Part shown: one piece after another, positions 9,815 through 19,994 of the stretch | How the letters are laid out: every line of letters starts with the position of its first letter | Position numbering within the stretch: the stretch's first letter is position 1 | Assembly (NCBI GenBank): GCA_014653545.1 | Contig: JACWEJ010000005.1 | Location: forward strand, 1 to 51,417 | Origin: Pelagibacterales bacterium SAG-MED41 | GTDB taxonomy: Bacteria > Pseudomonadota > Alphaproteobacteria > Pelagibacterales > Pelagibacteraceae | Direction: 5' to 3' | Length of the DNA stretch: 51,417 nt | Made by a program: the position numbers and the translations under genes | Notes under the pieces: model-generated | The model's input: only the letters and a program-made list of their open reading frames with translations | The model's database searches: none | What the model was told of the DNA's origin: nothing

Positions 9815-11862
9815 TAATTATTAGTTCCATCTTTTATAGTTTTTTGTCGGATTTGCCTGCACTCACTCATTGTTTTTGAAGAACGGGAAATTGAATTTGT
9901 GTAATAATAATCAAGTTCTCTGACTAAAATTTCTTCACTGATAAAATCAGCTTTTATTTCATTCTTTTTTATTACCTCTTTTTTAGGTAAATCATTTAAA
10001 TTAGAGAAGTTTGGAATAATATTTAGAACTTCTTGTCTCAATTGATCGAAATTAGATGTTTTTTCTTGAACACTTAATTTTTTAATAATTTTGTTGAATA
10101 TTTTCCAATCTTCTAAAGACTCTCCAATTGGATATGAAGCTTTTTTACACTCTTGAAGTCTACCCTCTAAATTTTCATATAAACCATTTTGCTCTGTGTA
10201 CGTCGCACTAGGTAAAATTATATCTGCTATTTCTGCCCCTCTGTCTCCGTGACTACCTTGATAAACTACAAACTCATTTTCTTTTTTAAAATCAAGATTA
10301 TCTGAGCCTAATAAATATAAAAATTTAAATTTATTGTTCTTTAAATTACTAAAAAATTGATTATGTGTTTCAGCTTTTAATATTTTTAAATCCAATAGGC
10401 CTACTGTGGAAGCATTTTGCATTAATATATTTAATGAGTTCCAATTCTCATTGATTAAATTATTATTTAATAAGAAATTTTTAAGTGTTTCAAAAATGTA
10501 CTTTCCGCTTTTAAGCTCTAACGCAGACTCCCCGATAATAATTATTGGTTTTTTTGCTGCTAAAAGTTTTTTAGAAAATTCGTGTTCATTGTTTACAATT
10601 TTTTTAATATCGTCTGTCTTATTGCCGATTATTTCATAGTCATAAGTTAAATCGCCAGGATCGCCTATTGAGAAGATTGGAACTTTTTTCTGTACAAATG
10701 TTTTTCTTATTCTCGCATTTAAAATTGTCGCCTCATGTCTAGGATTTGACCCAATTAGTAATATTAAATCTGAGTCCTCTATTCCAGATATTGTGGAGTT
10801 AAAAATATAATTTATTTTTTGTTCGGAATTAATATAATAATTCTTTTCTCGAAATTCTAAATTCTTACTTTTAAATATATTAAATAACTTTTTAAAACCC
10901 AAAGCGTTTTCCATATTAATCATATCACCAATATGACCTGCTATCTCATCAGGCTGAATAGATTGTATTTTTTCAACCAATATAGCAATGGCCTCATCCC
11001 AGCTAGATTTTTGTAATTTATTTTCCTTCTTTACATATGGAACATCTAACCTTTGTTTTAAAAGCCCATCACAAGAATATCTGGTTTTATCAGAAATCCA
11101 CTCTTCATTAATTTCATTATTTAATCTTGGTAAAATCCTTTTCACTTCCCAGTTATAGGTGTCTACTCTTATATTTGATCCCACAGCATCCATTACATCA
11201 ATACTTTCGGTCTTTTTTAATTCCCATGGTCTGGCTTCAAATGCATAAGGTTTAGATGTTAATGCTCCAACAGGACATAAATCAATTACGTTTGCTGATA
11301 ACTCGGACTCCATAGATTTTTCTAAATAAGTTGTTATTTCCATATTTTCACCTCTACCGATAGCTCCAATTTCTGGGACTCCCGCTACCTCAGTTGCAAA
11401 TCTTACACATCTCGTACAATGAATACATCTTGTCATTTGAGTTTTTATCAAAGGACCCATGTACTTTTCTTTTACATCTCTTTTATTTTCAACAAATCTA
11501 GATTTGTCTACTCCATAATAAAGTGACTGATCTTGTAAATCACATTCTCCACCTTGATCGCATACAGGGCAATCTAATGGATGATTAGCAAGCAAGAATT
11601 CCATCACCCCTTTTCTAGCTTTTTCAACAAAAGCGGTATTAGTTTTAATGTTCATTCCTTCAGCTGCTGGCATTGCACAAGAGGCTATAGGTTTTGGAGA
11701 TTTTTCCATTTCAACTAAACACATTCTGCAGTTTCCAGCTATAGAAAGTTTTTCGTGGTAACAAAATCTTGGTATTTCTACATCTGCAAGCTCGCAAGCT
11801 TGAAGAACTGTCATACCTTTTTCAAATTCTATTTCTTTGCCATTTATTAAAATTTTAGGCAT
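9814..11862 (-). CDS. nuoG: NADH-quinone oxidoreductase subunit G
   Basis: Largest peripheral subunit of complex I, carrying an N-terminal chain of Fe-S clusters. The 682-residue protein begins with a [2Fe-2S] ferredoxin domain ([15 protein letters not shown]), then [14 protein letters not shown] with its His/Cys ligands, then [14 protein letters not shown] and [13 protein letters not shown], followed by a molybdopterin-oxidoreductase-like domain that has lost its cofactor role in this family. Length is within the alphaproteobacterial range. It overlaps nuoF by 8 bp. Confidence 0.97.
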   Translation of the reverse strand: MPKILINGKEIEFEKGMTVLQACELADVEIPRFCYHEKLSIAGNCRMCLVEMEKSPKPIASCAMPAAEGMNIKTNTAFVEKARKGVMEFLLANHPLDCPVCDQGGECDLQDQSLYYGVDKSRFVENKRDVKEKYMGPLIKTQMTRCIHCTRCVRFATEVAGVPEIGAIGRGENMEITTYLEKSMESELSANVIDLCPVGALTSKPYAFEARPWELKKTESIDVMDAVGSNIRVDTYNWEVKRILPRLNNEINEEWISDKTRYSCDGLLKQRLDVPYVKKENKLQKSSWDEAIAILVEKIQSIQPDEIAGHIGDMINMENALGFKKLFNIFKSKNLEFREKNYYINSEQKINYIFNSTISGIEDSDLILLIGSNPRHEATILNARIRKTFVQKKVPIFSIGDPGDLTYDYEIIGNKTDDIKKIVNNEHEFSKKLLAAKKPIIIIGESALELKSGKYIFETLKNFLLNNNLINENWNSLNILMQNASTVGLLDLKILKAETHNQFFSNLKNNKFKFLYLLGSDNLDFKKENEFVVYQGSHGDRGAEIADIILPSATYTEQNGLYENLEGRLQECKKASYPIGESLEDWKIFNKIIKKLSVQEKTSNFDQLRQEVLNIIPNFSNLNDLPKKEVIKKNEIKADFISEEILVRELDYYYTNSISRSSKTMSECRQIRQKTIKDGTNN

Positions 11863-13186
11863 TTTTATTCTCCAGTAAATGCTGGTCCACTAAATAAGGG
11901 TTGTTTAATTTTTTCTTAACTAAAGGCTTGTCTCTGCATCGACTTTCTACTTCTTTTCTGAAATGTCTTAATAAACCTTGAACTGGCCAAGCTGACCCTT
12001 CGCCGAAAGCACAAATAGTATGTCCTTCAATTTGTTTAGTAACATCTGCTAGTAATTCTACATCATTATAAGTTGCTTTTCTTTTAACTACTCTGTCAAG
12101 AATTCTCCACATCCATCCTGATCCTTCTCGACACGGAGTACACTGACCACAACTTTCATGTTTATAAAACCTAGCTATTCTAGCCATACACTCTACAATA
12201 TCCTGATCTTTATTAATAATTACAATTCCTGCAGTACCTAAACCACTTTTATTTTCTATTAACGAGTCAAAATCCATTGTGATCGAGTCGCAAATTTTTT
12301 TAGGTAATAAAGGCATTGAGGATCCACCGGGTATAACTGCTTGAAGATTATCCCAACCGCCAATTACACCTCCAGCATGTTTTTCGATTAAGTCTTTTAA
12401 AGGAATGCCCATTTCTTCTTCAACATTACAAGGAGAGTTTACATTTCCTGAAATACAAAATATTTTTGTTCCAGTGTTCTTTGGTTTCCCTATTGAAGAA
12501 AACCATTTACTACCTCTTCTTAAAATTGTTGGAACTACTGCTATTGTTTCTACATTATTCACTATAGTTGGACACCCATATAAACCTACTAAAGCAGGAA
12601 AAGGAGGTTTTAGTCTTGGTTGTCCTTTATTGCCTTCAATGCTTTCTAAGAGAGCGGTTTCTTCACCGCAAATGTAAGCACCAGCTCCATAATGAATATG
12701 AATATCAAAATCCCATCCAGAACCACATGCGTTTTTTCCTAAATATTTTTTTTCATAGGCTTGATTAATAGCCTCTTGAAGTCTTTTACCCTCGTTAAAA
12801 TATTCACCTCTAATATAAATGTAGCATGTATGGGCGTTTACTGCGTAGCCAGCTATTAAACATCCCTCTATTAATTTTTGAGGCTCAAATCGTAAAATAT
12901 CTCTATCCTTACAAGTTCCAGGTTCAGACTCGTCGGCGTTAATTACTAAGTAGTGAGGACGTGAACCAACTTCTTTAGGTGCAAAGGACCATTTAAGTCC
13001 TGTTGAAAAACCTGCTCCACCTCTACCTCTTAACTCAGAAGTTTTAATTTCATTAATAATCCATTCTCGACCTTTTGAAATTAAATCTTTTGTATTTTTC
13101 CAATCATCTCTTTTTAATGAACTTTCTATCTCCCAACCCAATTCATTGTAAAGGTTCTTAAAAATTTTGTCTTCTTTCTTAAGCAT
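11855..13186 (-). CDS. nuoF: NADH-quinone oxidoreductase subunit F
   Basis: NADH-binding, FMN- and [4Fe-4S]-carrying subunit, the electron entry point of complex I. Motifs include the NADH/FMN-binding glycine stretch [30 protein letters not shown] and the cluster ligands [12 protein letters not shown] with a distal Cys in [13 protein letters not shown]. Two in-frame ATGs exist, at 13198 and 13186. I choose 13186 because a strong GGAGGT sits just upstream of it (13191-13196, 4 nt spacer) and the protein then begins MLKKEDKIF like relatives, giving 443 residues. Confidence 0.96.
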   Translation of the reverse strand: MLKKEDKIFKNLYNELGWEIESSLKRDDWKNTKDLISKGREWIINEIKTSELRGRGGAGFSTGLKWSFAPKEVGSRPHYLVINADESEPGTCKDRDILRFEPQKLIEGCLIAGYAVNAHTCYIYIRGEYFNEGKRLQEAINQAYEKKYLGKNACGSGWDFDIHIHYGAGAYICGEETALLESIEGNKGQPRLKPPFPALVGLYGCPTIVNNVETIAVVPTILRRGSKWFSSIGKPKNTGTKIFCISGNVNSPCNVEEEMGIPLKDLIEKHAGGVIGGWDNLQAVIPGGSSMPLLPKKICDSITMDFDSLIENKSGLGTAGIVIINKDQDIVECMARIARFYKHESCGQCTPCREGSGWMWRILDRVVKRKATYNDVELLADVTKQIEGHTICAFGEGSAWPVQGLLRHFRKEVESRCRDKPLVKKKLNNPYLVDQHLLENKNA

Positions 13187-13784
13187 GTTTACCTCCATTA
13201 ATACTTACTAACTTTTCAGGGGCTGTATTTTTTCTACCTCTATATGAACCTGGTTTTATAGGTTTATCGTTAATTAAAGAATCCAATATTTCAGTCGTAC
13301 TTTTCTCGTCTAAATCCTCAAAGTAATCATCATTAATTTGTATCATTGGAGCACTCACACATGCGCCAAGACACTCAACTTCAATCCAAGAAGAGTTACA
13401 TTTTTCAGAAACTTCATTTTCATTCGGAGAAATTTTTTCTTTACAAAGTTTTATTATTTTGTCGGCTCCTCTTATTAAACATGGTGTTGTAGTACATACT
13501 TGAATGAAATTTTTTCCAACAGGAGCAAGATTATACATACTGTAAAAAGTCGCTACTTCATATACAGAAATGTATGGCATAGTTAAATAATTGGCTATAT
13601 ATTTCATTGCAGCTAAAGGTATCCAATTTTCATTCTGCCTTTGAGCTAAATATAGTAAGGGCATGACTGCGCTTTTTTTATTTTTATCGGGATATCTTTT
13701 TAATATTTCCTCTACCTTTTTTAAATTTTCATTTGAAAATTTAAATTCTTTTGGTTGTTCACCATGTACTTTTTTTATACTCAT
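13179..13784 (-). CDS. nuoE: NADH-quinone oxidoreductase subunit E
   Basis: Peripheral subunit with a thioredoxin-like fold and a [2Fe-2S] cluster (N1a). The 201-residue protein has the four cluster cysteines in CTTTPC and ECLGAC, plus the family helix with [14 protein letters not shown]. The C-terminal 40 residues, ending in a basic stretch, are longer than in E. coli but usual for alphaproteobacteria. Its ATG overlaps the nuoD stop (ATGA). Confidence 0.97.
   Translation of the reverse strand: MSIKKVHGEQPKEFKFSNENLKKVEEILKRYPDKNKKSAVMPLLYLAQRQNENWIPLAAMKYIANYLTMPYISVYEVATFYSMYNLAPVGKNFIQVCTTTPCLIRGADKIIKLCKEKISPNENEVSEKCNSSWIEVECLGACVSAPMIQINDDYFEDLDEKSTTEILDSLINDKPIKPGSYRGRKNTAPEKLVSINGGKHA
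13191..13196 (-). promoter_or_regulatory. Shine-Dalgarno sequence of nuoF
   Basis: On the minus strand the bases read GGAGGT, followed by AAAC and the ATG at 13184-13186. This is one of very few strong ribosome-binding sites in the window. It decides between two possible nuoF starts, because the upstream ATG at 13196-13198 overlaps the site itself. Confidence 0.7.
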
Positions 13785-14956
13785 CGATCTACCTCGCCAA
13801 AAACTATGTCTAAAGAACCAAGAACAGCAGGAACATCTGCTAACATGTGGCCTCGAATTAAATAATCCATAGCTTGAAGATGTGAAAATCCAGGAGCTCT
13901 TATCTTACATCTGTAAGGCTTACTGCTGCCATCTGATATCAAGTAAACTCCAAATTCACCTTTTGGAGCTTCTACAGCTGTATAAACATTCCCTTTTGGA
14001 ACTCTATATCCCTCTGTAAATAATTTAAAATGATGAATTAAAGCTTCCATTGACTCTTTAATTTCATCTCTGTTAGGTGGAGAAATTTTATTATCAATAG
14101 ATTTAACAGGGCCTTTGGGTAATTTATTAATACATTGTAAAATTATCTTAACACTTTCTCTCATCTCTTCTATTCTACAAAGATATCTATCGTAACAATC
14201 TCCATTTTTTCCAATTGGAATTTTAAAATCTAAATCTTTGTAAATTTCATAAGGTTGCGATCTTCTTAAGTCCCAGGGCACTCCAGAGCCCCTTAACATA
14301 ACTCCAGAGAAACTATGATCTAATGCTTCTTGTTTAGAAACGATTCCTATTTCAACATTTCGCTGTTTAAAAATTCGATTATCTGTAAGCAATCCCTCTA
14401 GATCATCAATTATTTTTGGAAAAGATTGACAGAATTTTTCAATGTCTTCTACAAGTTTTAAAGGAATATCTTTGTGAACACCACCAGTTCTAAAATAATT
14501 AGCGTGTAATCTAGATCCAGATGCTCTTTCATAAAATGTCATTAAAGTTTCTCTTTCTTCGAAACCCCACAGTGAGGGAGTTAAAGCTCCAACATCTAAG
14601 GCTTGAGTCGTAACATTTAAAATATGACTTAAAATTCTTCCAATTTCGCAAAAAATAACTCTGATGTATTTAGCTCTAATAGGTACTTCAACATTGAGTA
14701 ATTTTTCTGCAGCTAAAGCAAAAGCATGTTCTTGGTTCATAGGAGCAACATAATCCAGTCTATCAAAATAAGGTAAAGCTTGAGTGTAAGTTTTTTGCTC
14801 AATTAATTTTTCTGTTCCTCTATGCAGTAACCCAATGTGCGGATCTGCTTTTTCCACTACCTCTCCATCTAATTGGAGTATTAGTCTTAAAACACCATGA
14901 GCCGCTGGGTGTTGAGGTCCAAAGTTAAGGCTTAATGATTTAGTTTTTTTTACCAT
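13781..14956 (-). CDS. nuoD: NADH-quinone oxidoreductase subunit D
   Basis: 49-kDa-type subunit that forms the quinone-reduction site together with NuoB; evolutionarily related to hydrogenase large subunits. The 391 residues include [13 protein letters not shown] at the N-terminus (quinone-site His), [28 protein letters not shown], and the ending [13 protein letters not shown] shared by the family. It overlaps nuoC by 17 bp, the largest same-strand overlap in the operon. Confidence 0.97.
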   Translation of the reverse strand: MVKKTKSLSLNFGPQHPAAHGVLRLILQLDGEVVEKADPHIGLLHRGTEKLIEQKTYTQALPYFDRLDYVAPMNQEHAFALAAEKLLNVEVPIRAKYIRVIFCEIGRILSHILNVTTQALDVGALTPSLWGFEERETLMTFYERASGSRLHANYFRTGGVHKDIPLKLVEDIEKFCQSFPKIIDDLEGLLTDNRIFKQRNVEIGIVSKQEALDHSFSGVMLRGSGVPWDLRRSQPYEIYKDLDFKIPIGKNGDCYDRYLCRIEEMRESVKIILQCINKLPKGPVKSIDNKISPPNRDEIKESMEALIHHFKLFTEGYRVPKGNVYTAVEAPKGEFGVYLISDGSSKPYRCKIRAPGFSHLQAMDYLIRGHMLADVPAVLGSLDIVFGEVDR

Positions 14957-15554
14957 CTTTATTTATATCTTTTACTTCTTTTATATAATTTGTACCTTCC
15001 CAAGGACTTTCGAAATCAAAGTTTCTGTAATTTTGTTCAAGTTTTACCGGCTCATAAATAACTTTCTTATCTTTTTCACTATATCTAACTTCATTAAATC
15101 CTGTTAATGGAAAATCTTTTCTTAAGGGATGACCTTTAAAACCATAATCAGTTAAAATTCTTCTGAGGTCAGGATGATTTTTAAATTTTATACCGTACAT
15201 ATCAAAAACCTCTCTTTCCATCCAGTTTGCTGAAGGGAAAATTTTAGTAATAGAATCTATAGTTTGATTGATTTCAAATTTAATCAAAAGTTTAATTCTT
15301 GTATTGTTTTCGTGTGACAAAAAAAGATAAATAAGTTCAAATCTTTTTTCGTTTTCGGGGTAATCAACTCCTGCAATATCAATAAGTTGTTTAAATTTAC
15401 AACTTTCATTTAATTTTAAAAACTGAACTGTATCAATTAAATCTTTTTCATTAATTTCAATTAAAAGTTCTTCGTTATTTATTGAAGAACTTTGAACCTT
15501 TGACGAAAGTTCTGAATTAATTAATTTTTCTAGATTTTGTAATTTTGAAATCAT
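14940..15554 (-). CDS. nuoC: NADH-quinone oxidoreductase subunit C
   Basis: 30-kDa-type peripheral subunit that braces the NuoD/NuoB interface. The 204 residues include the family signature [11 protein letters not shown] near the middle, then [20 protein letters not shown] and [19 protein letters not shown]. The N-terminal 60 residues are poorly conserved, as usual. nuoC and nuoD are separate genes here, not fused as in E. coli. The gap to nuoB is 2 bp. Confidence 0.97.
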   Translation of the reverse strand: MISKLQNLEKLINSELSSKVQSSSINNEELLIEINEKDLIDTVQFLKLNESCKFKQLIDIAGVDYPENEKRFELIYLFLSHENNTRIKLLIKFEINQTIDSITKIFPSANWMEREVFDMYGIKFKNHPDLRRILTDYGFKGHPLRKDFPLTGFNEVRYSEKDKKVIYEPVKLEQNYRNFDFESPWEGTNYIKEVKDINKDGKKN

Positions 15555-15556
15555 TA

Positions 15557-16093
15557 TTATCTTTGCAATGAACCTTCTCTTCTTATTTTTTTTTGTAATT
15601 GTAGAATTCCATACAACAAAGCCTCAGCTGAAGGAGGGCAACCTGGAATGTAGATATCAACAGGAACAATTTTATCGCAACCTCTTACAACCGAATAAGA
15701 GTAATGGTAATATCCTCCGCCATTAGCACAGCTTCCCATCGATACGACATATCTTGGTTCTGGCATCTGATCATAAACTTTTCTAAGAGCTGGTGCCATT
15801 TTATTTGTTAATGTTCCAGCGACAATCATAACATCTGATTGTCTAGGTGAAGCTCTAGGTGCTGCACCAAATCTCTCAAGATCATATCTTGGCATTGAAG
15901 TTTGCATCATTTCTACTGCGCAACATGCAAGGCCAAAGGTCATCCAGTGTAAAGATCCTGTCCTTGCCCAGTTGATTAAATTATCACTAGAGGTTGTTAT
16001 AAATCCTTTTTCAGCAAAATCTTTTGCCAAGTTTTTAAATTCTTCTGGAATTTCTTTTTGTTTATTGGCAAAAGCGTCTTTTATTATTCCCAT
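15557..16093 (-). CDS. nuoB: NADH-quinone oxidoreductase subunit B
   Basis: Carries the terminal [4Fe-4S] cluster N2 that reduces quinone. The cluster ligands are visible as the tandem cysteines in [10 protein letters not shown], then [18 protein letters not shown] and [13 protein letters not shown]. Two ATGs are possible. The one at 16091-16093 is preferred because GGAG (16101-16104) sits 7 nt upstream, and the protein then starts [11 protein letters not shown]; this gives 178 residues and a 10 bp overlap with nuoA. The alternative at 16114 would add seven residues. Confidence 0.96.
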   Translation of the reverse strand: MGIIKDAFANKQKEIPEEFKNLAKDFAEKGFITTSSDNLINWARTGSLHWMTFGLACCAVEMMQTSMPRYDLERFGAAPRASPRQSDVMIVAGTLTNKMAPALRKVYDQMPEPRYVVSMGSCANGGGYYHYSYSVVRGCDKIVPVDIYIPGCPPSAEALLYGILQLQKKIRREGSLQR

Positions 16094-16452
16094 TCTAAAG
16101 CTCCTTTTTTCCATTCATAAATAAAGCCAATTGTTAATACTCCGAGAAAGATCATCATTGACCAGAAACCCAAAGCACCTATCCCGCCTAAAGAAATAGC
16201 CCAAGGAAATAAGAAAGCGATTTCTAGGTCGAATATAATGAAGAGTATTGCAACTAAATAAAATCTTACATCGAATTCCATTCTAGAGTCGTCAAAAGCC
16301 TCAAATCCACATTCATAAGCGGACAGTTTCTCAGGATCAGGATTTGAAGGTGAAGCTAAGTAATTAGCTACTACAAAACCTATGCTTAAAAATATAGCAA
16401 TAAATAAAAAAATTATTATGGATAAATATTCAGATAGAAAGTTATAAATCAT
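16084..16452 (-). CDS. nuoA: NADH-quinone oxidoreductase subunit A
   Basis: Small membrane subunit at the junction of the arms of complex I, first of the fourteen nuo genes. The 122 residues give three membrane helices and the loop [16 protein letters not shown], whose Cys is exposed near the quinone site in known structures, then [20 protein letters not shown]. The frame extends upstream to a TTG at 16464, but the ATG at 16450-16452 is a better start. No clear Shine-Dalgarno site precedes it. Confidence 0.96.
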   Translation of the reverse strand: MIYNFLSEYLSIIIFLFIAIFLSIGFVVANYLASPSNPDPEKLSAYECGFEAFDDSRMEFDVRFYLVAILFIIFDLEIAFLFPWAISLGGIGALGFWSMMIFLGVLTIGFIYEWKKGALEWE

Positions 16453-16561
16453 TTTTTTAATCAATATCTACCTTAATGCACATGGCTTAAGGATTCTTAT
16501 ATTAACTATATCTACTTATAACATTTCACCTTAAAGTGTACAGGACAGAAAGAAGCATTTT

Positions 16562-16597
16562 TGTAGATCAATTAATGTTTGTTTATTTCAATCTACA
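16562..16597. repeat. Inverted repeat in the tRNA-Asp/nuoA gap
   Basis: TGTAGAT (16562-16568) and ATCTACA (16591-16597) form perfect 7-bp arms around a 22-base AT-rich loop. The element lies in the largest gap of the window (16453-16617), upstream of nuoA and downstream of tRNA-Asp on the same strand. It could be an operator or part of a tRNA processing or termination structure. In such AT-rich DNA a chance origin is possible. Confidence 0.35.
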
Positions 16598-16617
16598 TGA
16601 AAATGATTATCAATTAG

Positions 16618-16695
16618 TGGCGGGAGTGACCGGGCTCGAACCGGCGACCTCCTGCGTGACAGGCAGGCGCTCTAACCAAACTGAGCTACACCCCC
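16618..16695 (-). tRNA. tRNA-Asp (GTC)
   Basis: A 78-base cloverleaf on the minus strand with encoded CCA. The acceptor arms GGGGGTG and CACTCCC pair with one G-U. The D arm is TAGCTCAGTTTGGTTAGAGCG-like, the anticodon stem CCTGC/GCAGG encloses CTGTCAC with anticodon GTC, and the T arm has GGTTCGAGCC. It lies 165 bp upstream of nuoA and 17 bp downstream of tRNA-Val, both in the nuo direction. Confidence 0.96.
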
Positions 16696-16712
16696 ACATT
16701 CATTGAATTTAA

Positions 16713-16788
16713 TGGTGGGCGGTAAAGGACTCGAACCTATGACCCTCTCGGTGTAAACGAGATGCTCTACCAACTGAGCTAACCGCCC
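16713..16788 (-). tRNA. tRNA-Val (TAC)
   Basis: A 76-base cloverleaf on the minus strand with encoded CCA. Acceptor arms begin GGGCGG and end CCGCCC, discriminator A. The anticodon stem TCTCG/CGAGA encloses TTTACAC, giving anticodon TAC. The T arm contains GGTTCGAGTCC. It is the first of a tRNA-Val/tRNA-Asp pair and is divergent from the zinc-ribbon gene at 16887. Confidence 0.96.
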
Positions 16789-16886
16789 TATTAAATAAAA
16801 TCGAGATATACAATAAAAACTTTATAAAGTAAAAAAGTATTTAAATACTGATGCAATTTCCATAAATACCAGTATTATTAATAAGT

Positions 16887-17399
16887 ATGATAATTACTTG
16901 CAATTGCGGAGAAAAAAAATTTAGTCTTCCAGATAACTCTATACCAGTAGCAGGTAGAATGGTTCAGTGCGGCTTTTGCGGAATAAAATGGAAACAATTC
17001 CCCCCTCAGAATTTAAATAATGAAACTATAATTGATAAAAAAATTAGCTCTCCGGTTAAAAAGCCAGTAACAAAAATATCAAAACCAAAGACAAAAAAAG
17101 TTAAAAAGCCTAGGGAGATAAATTTATATTCGCCAGAATACTTACAGAAAAAACACGGTATCAGCTTAAATAACGTAGAAACAAATAAAAAACTAGTTGG
17201 TGTTAAAAAGGTTTCTTTCGGTTTCTATAGCTCACTATTACTTTTTTTAATTGTAATTATCAGTATTTCAAGGGGCTTGTACTTTTTCCAAGATTTTATA
17301 ATTCAAGCCTTTCCAGTCACTGAATTTTATTTAAATTATTTTTTTGAAAGCATGAGAAATATGTTTGAAATCTTTAAAAATCTTATTTCCAATTACTAG
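16887..17399 (+). CDS. MJ0042-type zinc-ribbon, single-pass membrane protein
   Basis: Function unknown. The N-terminal 38 residues form an MJ0042-type zinc ribbon with C5, C7, C28 and C31 (CNC then CGFC). Next comes a lysine/proline-rich linker (about residues 50-80), one membrane helix at about 112-133 and a short hydrophobic C-terminus. This layout, a soluble zinc ribbon tethered to the inner membrane, is common among uncharacterised alphaproteobacterial proteins. The last 17 bp overlap the end of the convergent sugar-enzyme gene. No Shine-Dalgarno site is seen. Confidence 0.8.
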   Translation: MIITCNCGEKKFSLPDNSIPVAGRMVQCGFCGIKWKQFPPQNLNNETIIDKKISSPVKKPVTKISKPKTKKVKKPREINLYSPEYLQKKHGISLNNVETNKKLVGVKKVSFGFYSSLLLFLIVIISISRGLYFFQDFIIQAFPVTEFYLNYFFESMRNMFEIFKNLISNY

Positions 17400-19941
17400 A
17401 CTCTAATTCTTTAATATTTATAAAATTATCAGACAAACTAAGGTTATTCTTTTTAATATCTTTGTAAAAATTCCATGCTAGCACTAAAAGAGTATTTTTC
17501 TTATTTTTTATTTGAGATTTATCTTTAATCGGTATTTTTACACCTGGTATAAATTTGTTATGTTTTAATTTGTTATCTTCAACAATAAAATCGATTTCAT
17601 TTGAAATTCCGAAAAAATTTAATGCAGTCGTAGCTTTTGCTGGTGCGCCATAACCTATAATAGTCTTATTTTGATCTTTAAGTTTTTTGATGTTAGTTAA
17701 AACATTATTTCTAATTTCATAAACTTTATGACCAAATTTTTGATAAGTTTGAAAGTCTTTAATTCCAAAATTTTCCTCATTCTTAAGCATTGTTTTTACA
17801 CTTTTTTCTATTTTTATTTTCTTATCTTTTTTAATATAAATTCTTATTGACCCTCCATGCGTATCAACTGTTTCAGATCTAAATATTTTTGCGTTAAATT
17901 GATTAAAAAAATAAACTAGGGAGGTTAATGACCAATAATTGTAATGCTCATGATATATATTATCAAAAGTTAAATCCTTTAAAGTGTTCATTAAATACTG
18001 GACCTCTATTATAATGGTTCCTTTTTTGCTCAGTAGACTAAACATACACTCTGCCATTTCTTTTAATTTATCCGAGTGTGCAAAAACATTAGAGGCTAAG
18101 ATTAAATCTGCATTTTTTTTGATCTTTTTAATGTTATTTTTCTCTAAAAAACCATTGAAAGTTTTTATCTTATTTTTATTTGCAAGTTTAGCTAGATTTT
18201 TAGCTGGTTCAATTCCTAGAATTTTTTTAAATCCTAAATCTAAAAAAGGCTTTAAAGCGACTCCATCATTGCTGCCAATATCTATTATATAAGATTTTTT
18301 TTTATTTAATTTTAAATCTTTAGTATATTTTTTTGCTGCATCTACAAAATGGTTTCTAAAAACTCTAGAGGTAGACGACGTATAAAGATAATTGGAAAAC
18401 ATTTTTTTGGGATCAACTGCAACTGATAGTTGGCAATTATGACATTTATTACAATAGTTTACTTCTAAGGGATACAAGTCACATTTTTCATTTTTTTTAT
18501 TGGCTAAATTATTTGCTAAAGGTTGATAACCTAGTGAAACTACTCTTTTGAGATTTGTATTACCGCATGATCTACAATCAAACTTATAACACCCTAATAA
18601 TAAATTTTTTTCTTTTTCATCTACAAAAAGATGCCTGATAGTGTGAGTAATGCCATAATTTTCATGATCTCTTTCACCTCTAACAAGATTCAAGAACGTT
18701 GTATCTTTTGTAAAAACCATTGTATGAGCTACATTTGGTTTTATAATTGATAATTGACCCTCATTAACTACTTGTGTAATTTTTGGAGCATTAGGATTAA
18801 TGATATCCTGAAAAATTTCAATAATTTGTCCTTTGGTGAATAAACATTTTTGTTCTTGTTGAGGATGATAATGATTAGCTCTAATTGTGCCTTTTTTTGA
18901 CTCGATCATTCCGATTAAATTTATCGGCTCAGTTAATTCATGGTTGCTAATAGCCCCTCTTTCATCGACAAATAAATTTTTCCCGTCTTTAACATGTTCT
19001 AAGTCTTTTATTAAGTCTTGCTTAGACCATTTGTAGATCATTTCTTTTATATTTTGATTTAGATTATAAAGAAATTCAAAACCTGTATTAAGAAGTTTTT
19101 TGTTTGATAGAGAAAACCCTAGATTAGGAACTTCATCGTTAGTCTCTTTTAATTTAATTTTTGGATTATGTTTTTTGCAAATTTCTGCCACTTCTTTTAC
19201 TGTTAAAGTTTCTTTTGTTAAATTAAACATTTCAGAATTAATTTCATTTTTTTCTTCCATAAATTTAAAGCATCTCGCTACGTCAATTAGAGGAACAAGG
19301 CTTTTAATTTGTCTTCCACCTGCGAATAATTTTAGCGTCCCGTTTTGAGAAGAAATTTTTGAAAATAAATTGGGCATTATATCAATTCTCATCGAGTCCG
19401 ATGAATATCCATAAACCGAACCGAGTCTTAAAATAATATAATTTTTACCAGAATTTTTTAATTGTTTTTCATTTATTGCTTTTGAAGAAGAATAAGATAG
19501 TACAGGTTTTGTTATTTCATTCTCTTTTATATCAGTTTTTATTTCATCGATACCTTCATAAACGACATGAGTAGAAGGAAATATAATTTTACATTTATTG
19601 CTTATAACATCTAAAATATTTTGAGTTCCTTTTTCACCAACTTCTCTAATCTTTGAATCTTGTGTGATCGAAGTTTCACTTTTTGTGCGTGGTACATCTG
19701 TTATTCCTGCTAAATGGTGAATTACATCTGCATCTTTACAATAAGTTTCAATTAGATTTTTATCTAAAATATCACCTTGTACAAAATCCATATTCCAATT
19801 ACGAATTTGATTAACTCTTTCTGATATAAATCTATTATCAATAACAGTAATATTATGATGCCAACTTACACCAGAATATAATTTACATAGTTCCGTGCCT
19901 ATATAACCCAATCCTCCTGTAATAACGATTTTTTTTTTCAT
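17383..19941 (-). CDS. Three-domain sugar enzyme: NAD-epimerase + cupin + C-methyltransferase
   Basis: An 852-residue apparent fusion. Residues 1-305 are an extended-SDR NAD-dependent epimerase/dehydratase (TGGLGYIG near residue 8, catalytic Y150 and K154 in YSSSK). Residues about 320-440 resemble sugar-epimerase-like cupins (RANHYHPQQEQ, with His ligands). Residues about 450-852 are a sugar C-methyltransferase: zinc-binding cysteines C456, C459, C497, C500 and C503, SAM motif DIGSNDG at 554-560, and the C-terminal GYGAPAKATT region at 763-772. It probably makes or modifies a branched or methylated nucleotide sugar for surface polysaccharide. The substrate is unknown. The GT17 gene diverges from it 53 bp away. 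Confidence 0.85.
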   Translation of the reverse strand: MKKKIVITGGLGYIGTELCKLYSGVSWHHNITVIDNRFISERVNQIRNWNMDFVQGDILDKNLIETYCKDADVIHHLAGITDVPRTKSETSITQDSKIREVGEKGTQNILDVISNKCKIIFPSTHVVYEGIDEIKTDIKENEITKPVLSYSSSKAINEKQLKNSGKNYIILRLGSVYGYSSDSMRIDIMPNLFSKISSQNGTLKLFAGGRQIKSLVPLIDVARCFKFMEEKNEINSEMFNLTKETLTVKEVAEICKKHNPKIKLKETNDEVPNLGFSLSNKKLLNTGFEFLYNLNQNIKEMIYKWSKQDLIKDLEHVKDGKNLFVDERGAISNHELTEPINLIGMIESKKGTIRANHYHPQQEQKCLFTKGQIIEIFQDIINPNAPKITQVVNEGQLSIIKPNVAHTMVFTKDTTFLNLVRGERDHENYGITHTIRHLFVDEKEKNLLLGCYKFDCRSCGNTNLKRVVSLGYQPLANNLANKKNEKCDLYPLEVNYCNKCHNCQLSVAVDPKKMFSNYLYTSSTSRVFRNHFVDAAKKYTKDLKLNKKKSYIIDIGSNDGVALKPFLDLGFKKILGIEPAKNLAKLANKNKIKTFNGFLEKNNIKKIKKNADLILASNVFAHSDKLKEMAECMFSLLSKKGTIIIEVQYLMNTLKDLTFDNIYHEHYNYWSLTSLVYFFNQFNAKIFRSETVDTHGGSIRIYIKKDKKIKIEKSVKTMLKNEENFGIKDFQTYQKFGHKVYEIRNNVLTNIKKLKDQNKTIIGYGAPAKATTALNFFGISNEIDFIVEDNKLKHNKFIPGVKIPIKDKSQIKNKKNTLLVLAWNFYKDIKKNNLSLSDNFINIKELESSNWK

Positions 19942-19994
19942 AGATATTTTAATTAATATTTACTTATATTATTTTTTATTATAACTCAATTAAG

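Noticed and set aside
12405-12768. Two overlapping plus-strand open frames opposite nuoF
   Set aside because: Both are antisense shadows of a well-conserved nuoF coding region, in low-GC DNA where such frames are common.
16599-16617. Fur-box-like sequence next to tRNA-Asp
   Set aside because: Only about 13 of 19 positions match the consensus, the right half is poor, and its place 3' of a tRNA has no iron logic.
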